From positions 1 to 12,107 of the forward strand of contig JAITCR010000031.1 in the NCBI GenBank assembly GCA_031282985.1: 12,107 nt of DNA, given 5' to 3'. Of the stretch, positions 1 through 5,592 are shown one piece after another; within the stretch, counting starts at the first letter, position 1; each line of letters starts with the position of its first letter. The DNA is from Nitrososphaerota archaeon. GTDB lineage: Archaea; Thermoproteota; Bathyarchaeia; Bathyarchaeales; Bathycorpusculaceae. The notes beneath the pieces were generated by a model. The model was not told the DNA's origin and did not search any database. It saw nothing but the letters and a program-made list of their open reading frames with translations. The translations under genes and the position numbers were made by a program.

Positions 1-189
1 CGCCGTAACTTCAAACACAAGCTTATAACCCCCATCAACACCATCCTCTTGCACTATCCGCATACTCGGCACCGAACTATCCACCGCCGTCACTGTACCA
101 ACTGTTAAAAAAGAAGCCGGCACAAACAACACTACCAACATCACAACTGAAAATACCAATTTTAAACGTTTTATCAAATTCTGTATCAT
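1..189 (-). CDS. Exported protein, N-terminal part (runs off window)
   Basis: Reading the minus strand from the ATG at 189 gives 63 open codons up to the window edge. The product begins MIQNLIKRLKLVFSVVMLVV: a short positive start (K7, R8, K10), a hydrophobic stretch of about 20 residues, and a plausible signal-peptidase region near PASFLTVGTVTA-VDSS. The mature start reads MRIVQEDGVDGGYKLVFEVT. I do not recognise a family; the segment is too short to assign a domain. It begins 5 bp after the stop codon of the upstream GH18 gene on the same strand, so the two are very likely co-transcribed and may be coupled in translation, with a GGATGA-like site about 12 nt before the ATG. The inference is a second secreted or surface protein acting with the hydrolase; it could be a cohesin-type partner, but nothing visible proves this. 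Confidence 0.72.
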   Translation of the reverse strand, partial: MIQNLIKRLKLVFSVVMLVVLFVPASFLTVGTVTAVDSSVPSMRIVQEDGVDGGYKLVFEVTA

Positions 190-194
190 ATGTC

Positions 195-1841
195 TTAATC
201 ATCCATGTTATTTATTATAATATTTGATTTATTATAACTAGCCAAAAATAGGGTTAAATCTGTTGCATCAACAATATTGTCCCCATTAAGATCCGTATAC
301 GGATATGTTTCACTTGATACACCGTTGTTATATGCATTATCGCTCTGTGGAATTTGTAATTGTTGTCTTGGGTAAATCATGTTACTCGTAAGTCCATTCA
401 GAGTCTTAATAACACTAACCGATGTACCGTAACGCTGTGCCAACAGCCACAGTGTATCACCAGATTTTATCGTATAAGTAACCGTTGGATTTTCTGTCCA
501 CTGTGCAACCAAAGTCACATCCCCAGCAGGCATACTAAACACATCACCACCCAAATAGACAACCCCATTATAGAACCAACCAACAAACGAATAACCAGAC
601 CGTGTCGGCACAACACTCGATACTGACACCACAGCACCCTGCGCGTATTGATCACCAACAACAACGTCACCACCAGAACCACCATTACCACCATAAGCCA
701 CAGAATAATAATCTGGCTGATCAGGAAAAAATCCAGAACTATAATCATCAGAACCATTGAGCCAATCAGCATAGTTAATCCAAATAGCCACATTCTCCTG
801 ACCTAGAGCCCACGCACCCACGCCCTTCAAATCATATCGTTGGACTAACTCCATTTTAGCCTGCATCGATTGATCATTTTCAAACCACACCACATAACTT
901 CCAACTGCTAAACGCTGTCCTTGAATAGTAAGCAAAGTATCTCCGCTCTTTACAGTAAACTCTACCTTCGCTGATTTGGTCACAACATCAAAAGTGGTTA
1001 CGCCGTCATACGTTTTAACCATAAGATCAATATCACTATTAGTAACGTCCACACCACGGATGTTCGTATTTCCTACACTCCACATCCGGCCATAGAAAGG
1101 TATACCTAACACTATTTTATCCGCAGTAGTTTTTTTTAGAGCATATTGAAGAGACTTCTCAACGAAGCTAATACTGGACACTGAACCAGCACTACCACCT
1201 TCATAATGTTCGTCATATGTCATAATCATAAAATAATCAACATATTGACTCATACCAGCATAATCATACGAACCCAACCATCCAGATGTTGAACCAGAGG
1301 GATTCGCGCCTACAGCAACAGACACTTCTTTGTACTCGGGAATCTTGTCACGCAACAATGCTACAAATTTTGTATACAATTCTCTTTGTGCTGGAGTAAC
1401 ATTTTCAATATCCACGTTAACACCATCCAAATCATATAATTCAACGTAATATACAAGCTGAGTAGTGAGACTATCAGCATTATTTAAGGCGTTAATACCA
1501 GTAGTTTGATCCCAATGATTATTCAAACACACAACAACACGAACACCAAGTTCATGCATCCGAGAAACAAACTGATCCCTATTAACAGGCGTCTGCAAAG
1601 TACCGTCAGCATTTAAATTAAACCAACCACTAGGAGATACCATCTGCAAAGAACCATTTGTCCGTTCCACATAACTAATTTGCGTCTGAACATTCCCCGA
1701 AAACACATACGCCATAGAATAGTAATCATCTACACTACCCGTCGCTTCCACGGGCACAACAGCATACGCAGATGTCAATCCCAACGATAAAAATGCACAA
1801 AACATTACACATACCACACAATTTCGGATTAACGTTTTCAT
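195..1841 (-). CDS. Secreted GH18 hydrolase with InlB-like, LysM and dockerin modules
   Basis: A 548-residue exported glycoside hydrolase family 18 protein. I place the start at the ATG at 1841, not the longer frame from 1919, because it begins a clean signal peptide (MKTLIRN, a hydrophobic core, AYA at 25-27) and follows a GGTGG site (plus positions 1849-1853) by 7 nt. The GH18 barrel spans roughly 37-355. Its active-site strand is DLDGVNVDIEN, with D139, N142, D144 and the acid/base E146. Asn at 142, where chitinases have Asp, is typical of YaaH/SleL-like N-acetylglucosaminidases. Further GH18 marks are MTYDEHY (207-213), GIPFYGRMW and GVGAWALGQEN (340-350). Next come an InlB-type B-repeat (about 378-449, ending in MPAGDVTLVAQWT), one LysM (453-500, TIKSGDTLWLLAQRYG) and a single dockerin-like calcium loop (D517, N519, D521, D525, D528). 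By family it should cleave beta-1,4 GlcNAc linkages in peptidoglycan or chitin. The exact substrate is unknown. Confidence 0.9.
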   Translation of the reverse strand: MKTLIRNCVVCVMFCAFLSLGLTSAYAVVPVEATGSVDDYYSMAYVFSGNVQTQISYVERTNGSLQMVSPSGWFNLNADGTLQTPVNRDQFVSRMHELGVRVVVCLNNHWDQTTGINALNNADSLTTQLVYYVELYDLDGVNVDIENVTPAQRELYTKFVALLRDKIPEYKEVSVAVGANPSGSTSGWLGSYDYAGMSQYVDYFMIMTYDEHYEGGSAGSVSSISFVEKSLQYALKKTTADKIVLGIPFYGRMWSVGNTNIRGVDVTNSDIDLMVKTYDGVTTFDVVTKSAKVEFTVKSGDTLLTIQGQRLAVGSYVVWFENDQSMQAKMELVQRYDLKGVGAWALGQENVAIWINYADWLNGSDDYSSGFFPDQPDYYSVAYGGNGGSGGDVVVGDQYAQGAVVSVSSVVPTRSGYSFVGWFYNGVVYLGGDVFSMPAGDVTLVAQWTENPTVTYTIKSGDTLWLLAQRYGTSVSVIKTLNGLTSNMIYPRQQLQIPQSDNAYNNGVSSETYPYTDLNGDNIVDATDLTLFLASYNKSNIIINNMDD

Positions 1842-2170
1842 ATATTTCCCACCATGAAGGCACGCAAGCATTTTTTTAGCGGATAATGTTACAACATCAT
1901 TAATTAACCCTACGCCCAAAATGTGTCAAAATTTGAATCATCGTCAAATCACAACACATAACACATATTGTAATTAGTAAGATAGCCAAATGTGTTTTAA
2001 CTATCCATATCGAACTCAAAACTCAACCAATCATACCACAATATGCAACACACACACATAAACCCCATAAAACGAGCTCCATAGGAGTAAAGGAAACTCC
2101 TTTTGTCTGGTGGTGCCCTAAAGCAGGTTAAATGGCAGCTTTCTTTTGAAGAACCAAAAGTTAATAATTA
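1842..2170. other. Gene-poor region upstream of the GH18 gene
   Basis: About 330 bp without a convincing gene. It holds the GH18 ribosome binding site (1849-1853, read on minus) and four ACACAT/ATGTGT hexamers at about 1921, 1954, 1961 and 1990. It also has a short hairpin at 2083-2101. I saw no tRNA-like fold here. A 24-codon open stretch ending at 2171 could be the tail of a decayed gene, but it is too short to call. I could not pick a clear TATA box for the minus-strand gene. Confidence 0.5.
2083..2101. repeat. Small perfect hairpin
   Basis: AGGAGT (2083-2088) pairs perfectly with ACTCCT (2096-2101) across a 7-nt loop, followed on the plus strand by TTTGT. It resembles a short intrinsic terminator reading rightward, but no intact gene ends there. 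It may instead be a remnant, or protect the GH18 promoter region from read-through. Confidence 0.35.
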
Positions 2171-2914
2171 GAGAGTGTTTATATTGGAATGAGGGCGTAG
2201 TGTTTATGGGATTGTTTTGTGATTTGTCCAAAATGCAAAAGATAATTCAGTAAAAAATGGTCATCACCACGGTAAACAACGTTACAAATGTAAAGAATGT
2301 CACGCTCATTTTACTCAAGAACAACCACGCGGTAAAAACATCAAGACTAAACACTGGCCATTCTACTATATGTTAACGGGTTGTCTTTTCGGGCCATTGC
2401 AAAACTTGTGAGTTTCACATGAAGCCGTATATGATTGGGTGAGAGCCTTAGTCTTGCAACTTATGAAAAAACCAACCCCATGGTGAGATTGTGGTTGAGC
2501 TTGATGAGTTATGGCATTTTTTTAAAGTTTAAAAAAACAAGTTTTGAATCTGGAAAGCCTGCTGTCGTACCACAAGCAACTCATTGACTGTGGATGCGGA
2601 AACTGATATAGTAAAATCTTAAAGCTGATGTTGGATCGTCTTAGAAAGTTTAATGGAGGAGTATTTTTTGCTGATAGTTGGGAGGCTTATGCTGAGCTTA
2701 TTCCAAGGGAGTTTTTGGTGCAGACTAAAGCGCAGACTTATGGTGTTGAGTGGGATAGTTTTAGGCAACGTCATTGGTTTGGTCGGTTTCGCAGAAAAAC
2801 TTGCATAGTTTCGCGCTGCAAGAAAATGGTTGATCTTACCATGTCTTTGTTTGCACGCTTTAAGAGTAAATGGAACACCAAACATGATTGAATCATTCTT
2901 TAATTAACACTCTC
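2171..2914 (+). mobile_element. Decayed IS1-family insertion sequence
   Basis: A 744-bp element, a normal size for IS1-family elements. The left end (2171-2191) and the reverse complement of the right end (2894-2914) match at 16 of 21 positions. They share nine identical outermost bases, GAGAGTGTT, and a common inner GAATG. The interior encodes broken pieces of an IS1-type transposase in InsA-to-InsB order. The flanks read AATTA (2166-2170) and AATTG (2915-2919), which may be the worn trace of a target duplication; no clear 8-9 bp duplication remains. The element lies between the GH18 gene and the rpl15e promoter without disrupting either. Confidence 0.85.
2206..2891 (+). pseudogene. IS1-family transposase, multiply frameshifted
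   Basis: Conserved pieces of an IS1 transposase appear in the right order but in changing frames. First comes a zinc-ribbon half ICPKC (from 2222), then in another frame NSVKNGHHHGKQRYKCKEC. Next are a helix-turn-helix segment split as RAIAKLVS and VSHEAVYDWVRALVLQLM, then GEIVVELDELWHFFKV with two following in-frame stops, and KACCRTT. The longest intact piece is the last 87 codons from 2628, starting MLDRLRKFNGGVFFADSWEA and including IPREFLVQTKAQTY and RQRHWFGRFRRKT. I count at least five frame changes plus several stops, so the enzyme is dead. The part from 2628 looks like an open gene, but it is only the C-terminal third of InsB and should not be annotated as a functional protein. Confidence 0.88.
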
Positions 2915-2982
2915 AATTGTTTTACTACTGAAAACTTTAAACAAAAATGTTCTATTGTTTAGTATTTTACTTTTATTTCTTG

Positions 2983-2995
2983 GAAAGGTTTATCT
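2983..2995 (+). promoter_or_regulatory. Possible TATA/BRE promoter of rpl15e
   Basis: GAAAGGTTTATCT looks like a purine-rich BRE followed by a TATA-like box. A start about 25 nt downstream, near 3015-3020, would give a leader of about 85-90 nt holding both hairpins described below. It lies just outside the IS remnant, so the promoter was not damaged by the insertion. This is pattern matching only. Confidence 0.4.
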
Positions 2996-3027
2996 CATGC
3001 AATAACAATCTGATATAAAAATACAGG

Positions 3028-3068
3028 CGGACAACATGTCCGTAGGGATGTGGCCGAAAGGTTGAACC
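3028..3068 (+). promoter_or_regulatory. Structured leader of rpl15e: two stem-loops
   Basis: CGGACA (3028-3033) pairs perfectly with TGTCCG (3037-3042) over a 3-nt ACA loop. A second stem, GGCC (3052-3055) with GGTT (3060-3063), closes a GAAA tetraloop with two C-G and two G-U pairs. A GGTT-G-AACC dyad (3060-3068) overlaps the second stem and offers an alternative DNA-level symmetry. Both stems lie upstream of the ribosome binding site of a ribosomal protein gene, so they are candidates for autoregulation. No known archaeal leader family is recognised. Confidence 0.45.
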
Positions 3069-3090
3069 GTAAACAAAAAACAACACAATA

Positions 3091-3095
3091 GGTGA
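3091..3095 (+). promoter_or_regulatory. Ribosome binding site of rpl15e
   Basis: GGTGA nine nucleotides before the ATG at 3105, matching the anti-Shine-Dalgarno end of archaeal 16S rRNA. It supports this start. Confidence 0.7.
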
Positions 3096-3104
3096 AAAAA
3101 CAAA

Positions 3105-3695
3105 ATGGCCTATAAATACATGGCAAATGAATGGGCGAAACCCAAAGAATCCTTTGTTGAAGAACTAATGCGACAACGTTTAGTACAGTGGAGGAAACAA
3201 CCAACTGTAACACGTATTGAACACCCAACAAGACTTGACAGAGCACGCAAATTAGGTTACAAAGCAAAACAAGGCTTCGTGATCGTCCGCACACGCGTAA
3301 GACGTGGTGGGCTGCGCAAAATAAGACCCAAAGCCGGCAGACGCCCAAAACGTATGGGTGTCGCCAAATTTAAACCATCGAAAAACATCCGATTAATCGC
3401 AGAAGAAAGAACTGCAAAAAAATTCCCTAACCTAGAGGTTCTTAACAGTTACTGGGTTGGCCAAGACGGACGAAGTAAATGGTTTGAAGTAATTCTAGTT
3501 GACCCCAACAGTCCAGTTATACAAGCAGACAAGGACATAAATTGGATTACTGAAAAACAACATACAAGTCGTGTCTTTAGAAGTATGACAAGTGCAGGCA
3601 AACATGTAAGAGGCCTGCGCCATCGTGGACGCGGAGCAGAGAAAGTCAGACCAAGTCTCCGTAAAGGCGCAAGAAAACACGGAAATCAACAATAG
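3105..3695 (+). CDS. rpl15e: 50S ribosomal protein eL15 (L15e)
   Basis: 196 residues, the usual length for archaeal eL15, a basic protein buried in the large ribosomal subunit that contacts 23S rRNA. Family signatures run through the whole chain: the N-terminal helix region WAKPKESFVEELMRQRLVQW, then RIEHPTRLDRARKLGYKAKQ, then the very basic VRTRVRRGGLRKIRPKAGRR (about 63-82). These are followed by RSKWFEVILVDPNSPVI and the C-terminal GLRHRGRG...RPSLRKGARK. There is a good GGTGA site 9 nt upstream. The gene is the first of the conserved archaeal cluster that continues with COG1325, rnp3 and rnp2, but a 200-nt gap with its own hairpin and promoter candidate separates it from them here. The structured leader may adjust expression to ribosome demand (inference). 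Confidence 0.97.
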   Translation: MAYKYMANEWAKPKESFVEELMRQRLVQWRKQPTVTRIEHPTRLDRARKLGYKAKQGFVIVRTRVRRGGLRKIRPKAGRRPKRMGVAKFKPSKNIRLIAEERTAKKFPNLEVLNSYWVGQDGRSKWFEVILVDPNSPVIQADKDINWITEKQHTSRVFRSMTSAGKHVRGLRHRGRGAEKVRPSLRKGARKHGNQQ

Positions 3696-3714
3696 ATAGG
3701 ATTAACTCAACTGG

Positions 3715-3748
3715 TTAGCAAAAGCAGACTAAATTGTCTGTAAGCTAA
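3715..3748 (+). terminator. Nested stem-loop after rpl15e
   Basis: An inner stem CAGAC (3725-3729) with GTCTG (3736-3740) and an outer stem TTAGC (3715-3719) with GCTAA (3744-3748) form one extended hairpin with an internal loop. It starts 19 nt after the rpl15e stop and is followed by a pyrimidine-rich run ending in CTTTT. A 3'-end processing or termination structure is likely; a small stable RNA is possible but unproven. Confidence 0.45.
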
Positions 3749-3800
3749 ACATTTGGCTCTCCTCTAATTTCTTTTAATACAAGATATAGAAAAAGAATAG

Positions 3801-3808
3801 TTTTAAAC
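3801..3808 (+). promoter_or_regulatory. Possible TATA box for the COG1325-rnp3-rnp2 unit
   Basis: TTTTAAAC, preceded by the purine-rich AAAAAGAATAG, would place transcription start near 3830, about 65 nt before the ATG at 3897. A GGTG site (3889-3892) lies 4 nt before that ATG. AT-rich surroundings make the box uncertain. Confidence 0.35.
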
Positions 3809-3896
3809 TCTTAAAAGCACACAAATACCAATAAGATTTAGGTGTAAACTTAGAAAAAAGCTAAATGATAGAAATCAAAAAGGATCTTGGTGTCCA

Positions 3897-4343
3897 ATGT
3901 CTCAAAAACCGTCTATTGGGTATGTTGCCCTAAGAGTTTTCGCTCACGCAACAGACGACCCAGAAAAAGTCTTAACTGCACTACGCAATTTACTCCCAAC
4001 GGGTTTAGCGGAAACCACGCAATTCAAAAAAAACAGTTTAACAGGACACCACGGTAACTCTATTACTTCCTTTACAACTCAACTTACAGAAAAATCGCTC
4101 CTTCCCATTTTACTTGAAAAAATCGGTCAAAACATAAACACACTTGATAAAGAAGAATTAAATGCCAACATCAATCTTCACCTAGAAAAAACCAATTTAT
4201 ACCTGCGTTTTGACAAACAAGCAGCCTTTTTGGGAAAAATTAAATTTGCACAAAACGATCCCATACATCTAAAATTTCACTTCAAAAATAAAACATCTGC
4301 CGAAATATTAGATATTCTTAAAAAATTTGAGTTGCTATCATGA
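3897..4343 (+). CDS. COG1325-type RNA-binding, exosome-linked protein
   Basis: 148 residues with the character of the archaeal COG1325 family, a small predicted RNA-binding protein encoded between eL15 and Rpp30 and predicted to work with the exosome. Visible family-like segments are GYVALRVFAHATDDPEKVLTALRNLLP (8-34), GHHGNSI near 50, and a basic C-terminal region with LYLRFDKQAAFLGK followed by DPIHLKFHFK. The identification rests on these and on gene order; the sequence itself shows no catalytic motif. It starts at ATG 3897, 4 nt after GGTG. Its stop overlaps the start of rnp3 (ATGA at 4340-4343), so it is translationally coupled to the RNase P genes. Role and partners in the cell are inferred, not shown. 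Confidence 0.8.
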   Translation: MSQKPSIGYVALRVFAHATDDPEKVLTALRNLLPTGLAETTQFKKNSLTGHHGNSITSFTTQLTEKSLLPILLEKIGQNINTLDKEELNANINLHLEKTNLYLRFDKQAAFLGKIKFAQNDPIHLKFHFKNKTSAEILDILKKFELLS

Positions 4344-5074
4344 AGCGTTCCTTTGTTGACCTGCACCTAAAAATTACCCAAAAAGACACAAAAAATCTTC
4401 AGTGCGCAATAGAGCGAGCAGCAAATTTTGGTTATCGTTATGTTTCAGTTCCTTTTTTTATTGAACCGTCAACAGAAGAAATTGAGAACTTGCAAGCTGT
4501 ATGTAAAGGTGTTGGTATCGAACCTGTTTTAAGGATTGATTTGCACCCTCGAAATGAAAATGATCTTATGAATAACCTGCGTAGGTTAAGGCGTAAATTT
4601 GATGTAATTTGTGTTTTTTGTGATGATAAAGATATTTCTCGCCAAGCTGCTAAAGATCGTCGTGTGGATTTGTTGAATTTTCCTAATTTTGATTATCGCA
4701 AGCGTTTTTTTGATCGTTCTGAGGCTGAACTTGCCAGTAATGGTCTTGCAGCTTTGGAAATTGATGTTAAACCTTTGTTTGTTTTGGAGGGTCCAGCGCG
4801 TATTCGTTTTCTTTCTTGTTTACGGCGTGAGGTTGCAATTGCCAAAACTTTTAGTGTACCTTTGATTGTTTCTAGTGGTGTGAATGAGGAACGTTTTATG
4901 CGTATGCCTCGTGACATGGCAAGTTTATCATATTTGTTTGGGTTAGATATCAATGAGGCTTTGGATGCTGTTTCAGTTAATCCATTGGCGATTGTTTTGC
5001 GTAATCGTGAAAAACTTGGAAGCAGTTTTATTGCTCCCGGAATTCGTCTTATTAAGGAGGGTAGTGATTCGTGA
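4340..5074 (+). CDS. rnp3: RNase P protein component 3 (Rpp30 homologue)
   Basis: 244 residues, normal for archaeal Rnp3. It has a PHP-like TIM-barrel fold and forms a heterotetramer with Pop5 that supports the catalytic RNA of RNase P, which cleaves the 5' leader of pre-tRNA. Recognisable parts are SFVDLHLK at the N-terminus, FGYRYVSVP (30-38), RRVDLLNFP (107-115), the conserved VPLIVSSGV strand, the MRMPRDMASLSYLFGLD helix and SVNPLAIVLRNREKL...APGIRLI at the end. Both junctions are 4-nt overlaps: ATGA with COG1325 upstream and GTGA with rnp2 downstream. The three genes are therefore one tightly coupled unit, fitting the obligate pairing of Rpp30 with Pop5. Composition changes inside the gene: A/C-rich codons at the start and strongly G/T-rich codons after about 4550. 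Confidence 0.95.
   Translation: MKRSFVDLHLKITQKDTKNLQCAIERAANFGYRYVSVPFFIEPSTEEIENLQAVCKGVGIEPVLRIDLHPRNENDLMNNLRRLRRKFDVICVFCDDKDISRQAAKDRRVDLLNFPNFDYRKRFFDRSEAELASNGLAALEIDVKPLFVLEGPARIRFLSCLRREVAIAKTFSVPLIVSSGVNEERFMRMPRDMASLSYLFGLDINEALDAVSVNPLAIVLRNREKLGSSFIAPGIRLIKEGSDS
5054..5061 (+). promoter_or_regulatory. Strong SD that supports the GTG start of rnp2
   Basis: AAGGAGGG lies inside the end of rnp3, with the GGAGG core about 10 nt before the GTG at 5071. It is the strongest purine SD in the window and supports the GTG start that overlaps the rnp3 stop. Confidence 0.6.
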
Positions 5075-5382
5075 AGCGTGTGAAACGGCGTTATTTGGCT
5101 GTACAGTTGGAAATTGATGGTACCCCGTCTGAGAAAGAGTTTATGGATGCAGTTTGGGGTTCTGTTGTTAGGTTCTATGGTGAGGTAGGTGCAAGTTTGA
5201 CGAGTATGGCTCTGATTAGTTTTGATACCTCTCGTAAAGTTGTAGTGGTGCGTACGTCACTTGAAATGTTGGATTCTGTTAGGGCTTCTTTGTCTTGTAT
5301 TACATGTGTTGCAGGTAAAGAGGTGGTGGTGCGTGTTTTGGCGGTTTCGGGTACCATTAAGGCGTTGTTTGGAAAGTTTTAG
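5071..5382 (+). CDS. rnp2: RNase P protein component 2 (Pop5 homologue)
   Basis: 103 residues beginning at GTG, within the usual size of archaeal Pop5. The RRM-like fold is marked by RRYLAVQLEIDG at the start, the helix AVWGSVVRFYGEVGASL, the strand MALISFDTSRKVVVVRTS, the helix LDSVRASLSCI and the closing VVVRVLAVSGTIKALFGKF, in which SGTIK(A)L is typical of the family. Pop5 pairs with Rpp30, encoded directly upstream with a 4-nt overlap, to activate cleavage by RNase P RNA. In many archaea the next gene is the proteasome alpha subunit; here a T-rich terminator follows and the next gene is unrelated. The coding strand is unusually G+T-rich (75% in 5281-5340). Confidence 0.94.
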   Translation: MKRVKRRYLAVQLEIDGTPSEKEFMDAVWGSVVRFYGEVGASLTSMALISFDTSRKVVVVRTSLEMLDSVRASLSCITCVAGKEVVVRVLAVSGTIKALFGKF

Positions 5383-5390
5383 TGTTATTT

Positions 5391-5417
5391 GTTTTTTTGT
5401 TTTTGCATATTTTTTTT
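5391..5417 (+). terminator. T-rich terminator after rnp2
   Basis: Three runs of T (5392-5398, 5400-5404 and 5410-5417) follow the rnp2 stop within 35 nt, without a hairpin. Oligo-T tracts of this kind are the standard archaeal termination signal. This is consistent with the operon ending here and not continuing into the next gene. Confidence 0.65.
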
Positions 5418-5547
5418 AGTTATATGTAAATATTTTACTTGTTGTGTGACAATATAAGTGTAGATTAAGTGTGTTAAATTGTTAATTAATGTTACAAAAA
5501 CTGTTGGTAATGTTTGTTGATGGGACAGAAACACTAATTAACATTAC

Positions 5548-5567
5548 ATACTTCTTAAAAGAAGTAT
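5548..5567. promoter_or_regulatory. Perfect 20-bp palindrome, operator candidate
   Basis: ATACTTCTT (5548-5556) and AAGAAGTAT (5559-5567) are exact inverted repeats separated by AA. The centre, CTTAAAAG, could be the TATA box of the next gene: a start near 5583 would give a leader of about 10 nt before the ATG at 5593. A dimeric regulator bound here would compete with TBP. A second inverted repeat, TGTTAATTA near 5480 with TAATTAACA near 5535, lies just upstream. Confidence 0.5.
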
Positions 5568-5592
5568 AAGAAATGGGTATAGGGACGCGAAA

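Noticed and set aside
920..965. Second LysM start (FTVKSGDTLL) within the hydrolase
   Set aside because: The segment lies within the GH18 barrel, before the VWFENDQSM strand, and does not continue into a LysM pattern, so it is probably coincidental.
2097..2171. Short open plus-strand stretch ending just inside the IS left end (SGGALKQVKWQLSFEEPKVNN)
   Set aside because: It looks protein-like and may be the tail of a gene cut off by decay, but it has only about 24 codons, upstream stops and no family I recognise.
2619..2885. Open frame on the minus strand opposite the IS1 transposase tail
   Set aside because: It mirrors the plus-strand InsB fragment, which has clear family motifs; the minus-strand protein shows none.
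2628..2891. Apparent intact 87-codon gene
   Set aside because: It is the C-terminal piece of the IS1 transposase with matching upstream pieces in other frames, so it is treated as part of the pseudogene.
2995..3348. Minus-strand open frame over rpl15e
   Set aside because: It lies opposite a strongly conserved ribosomal protein gene and has a low-complexity, cysteine-rich translation with no family features.
5419..5440. TATA-like ATATGTAAATATTTTA after rnp2
   Set aside because: It would give a leader of about 140 nt for the next gene, and the AT-rich T tracts make chance matches likely. The box inside the palindrome fits better.
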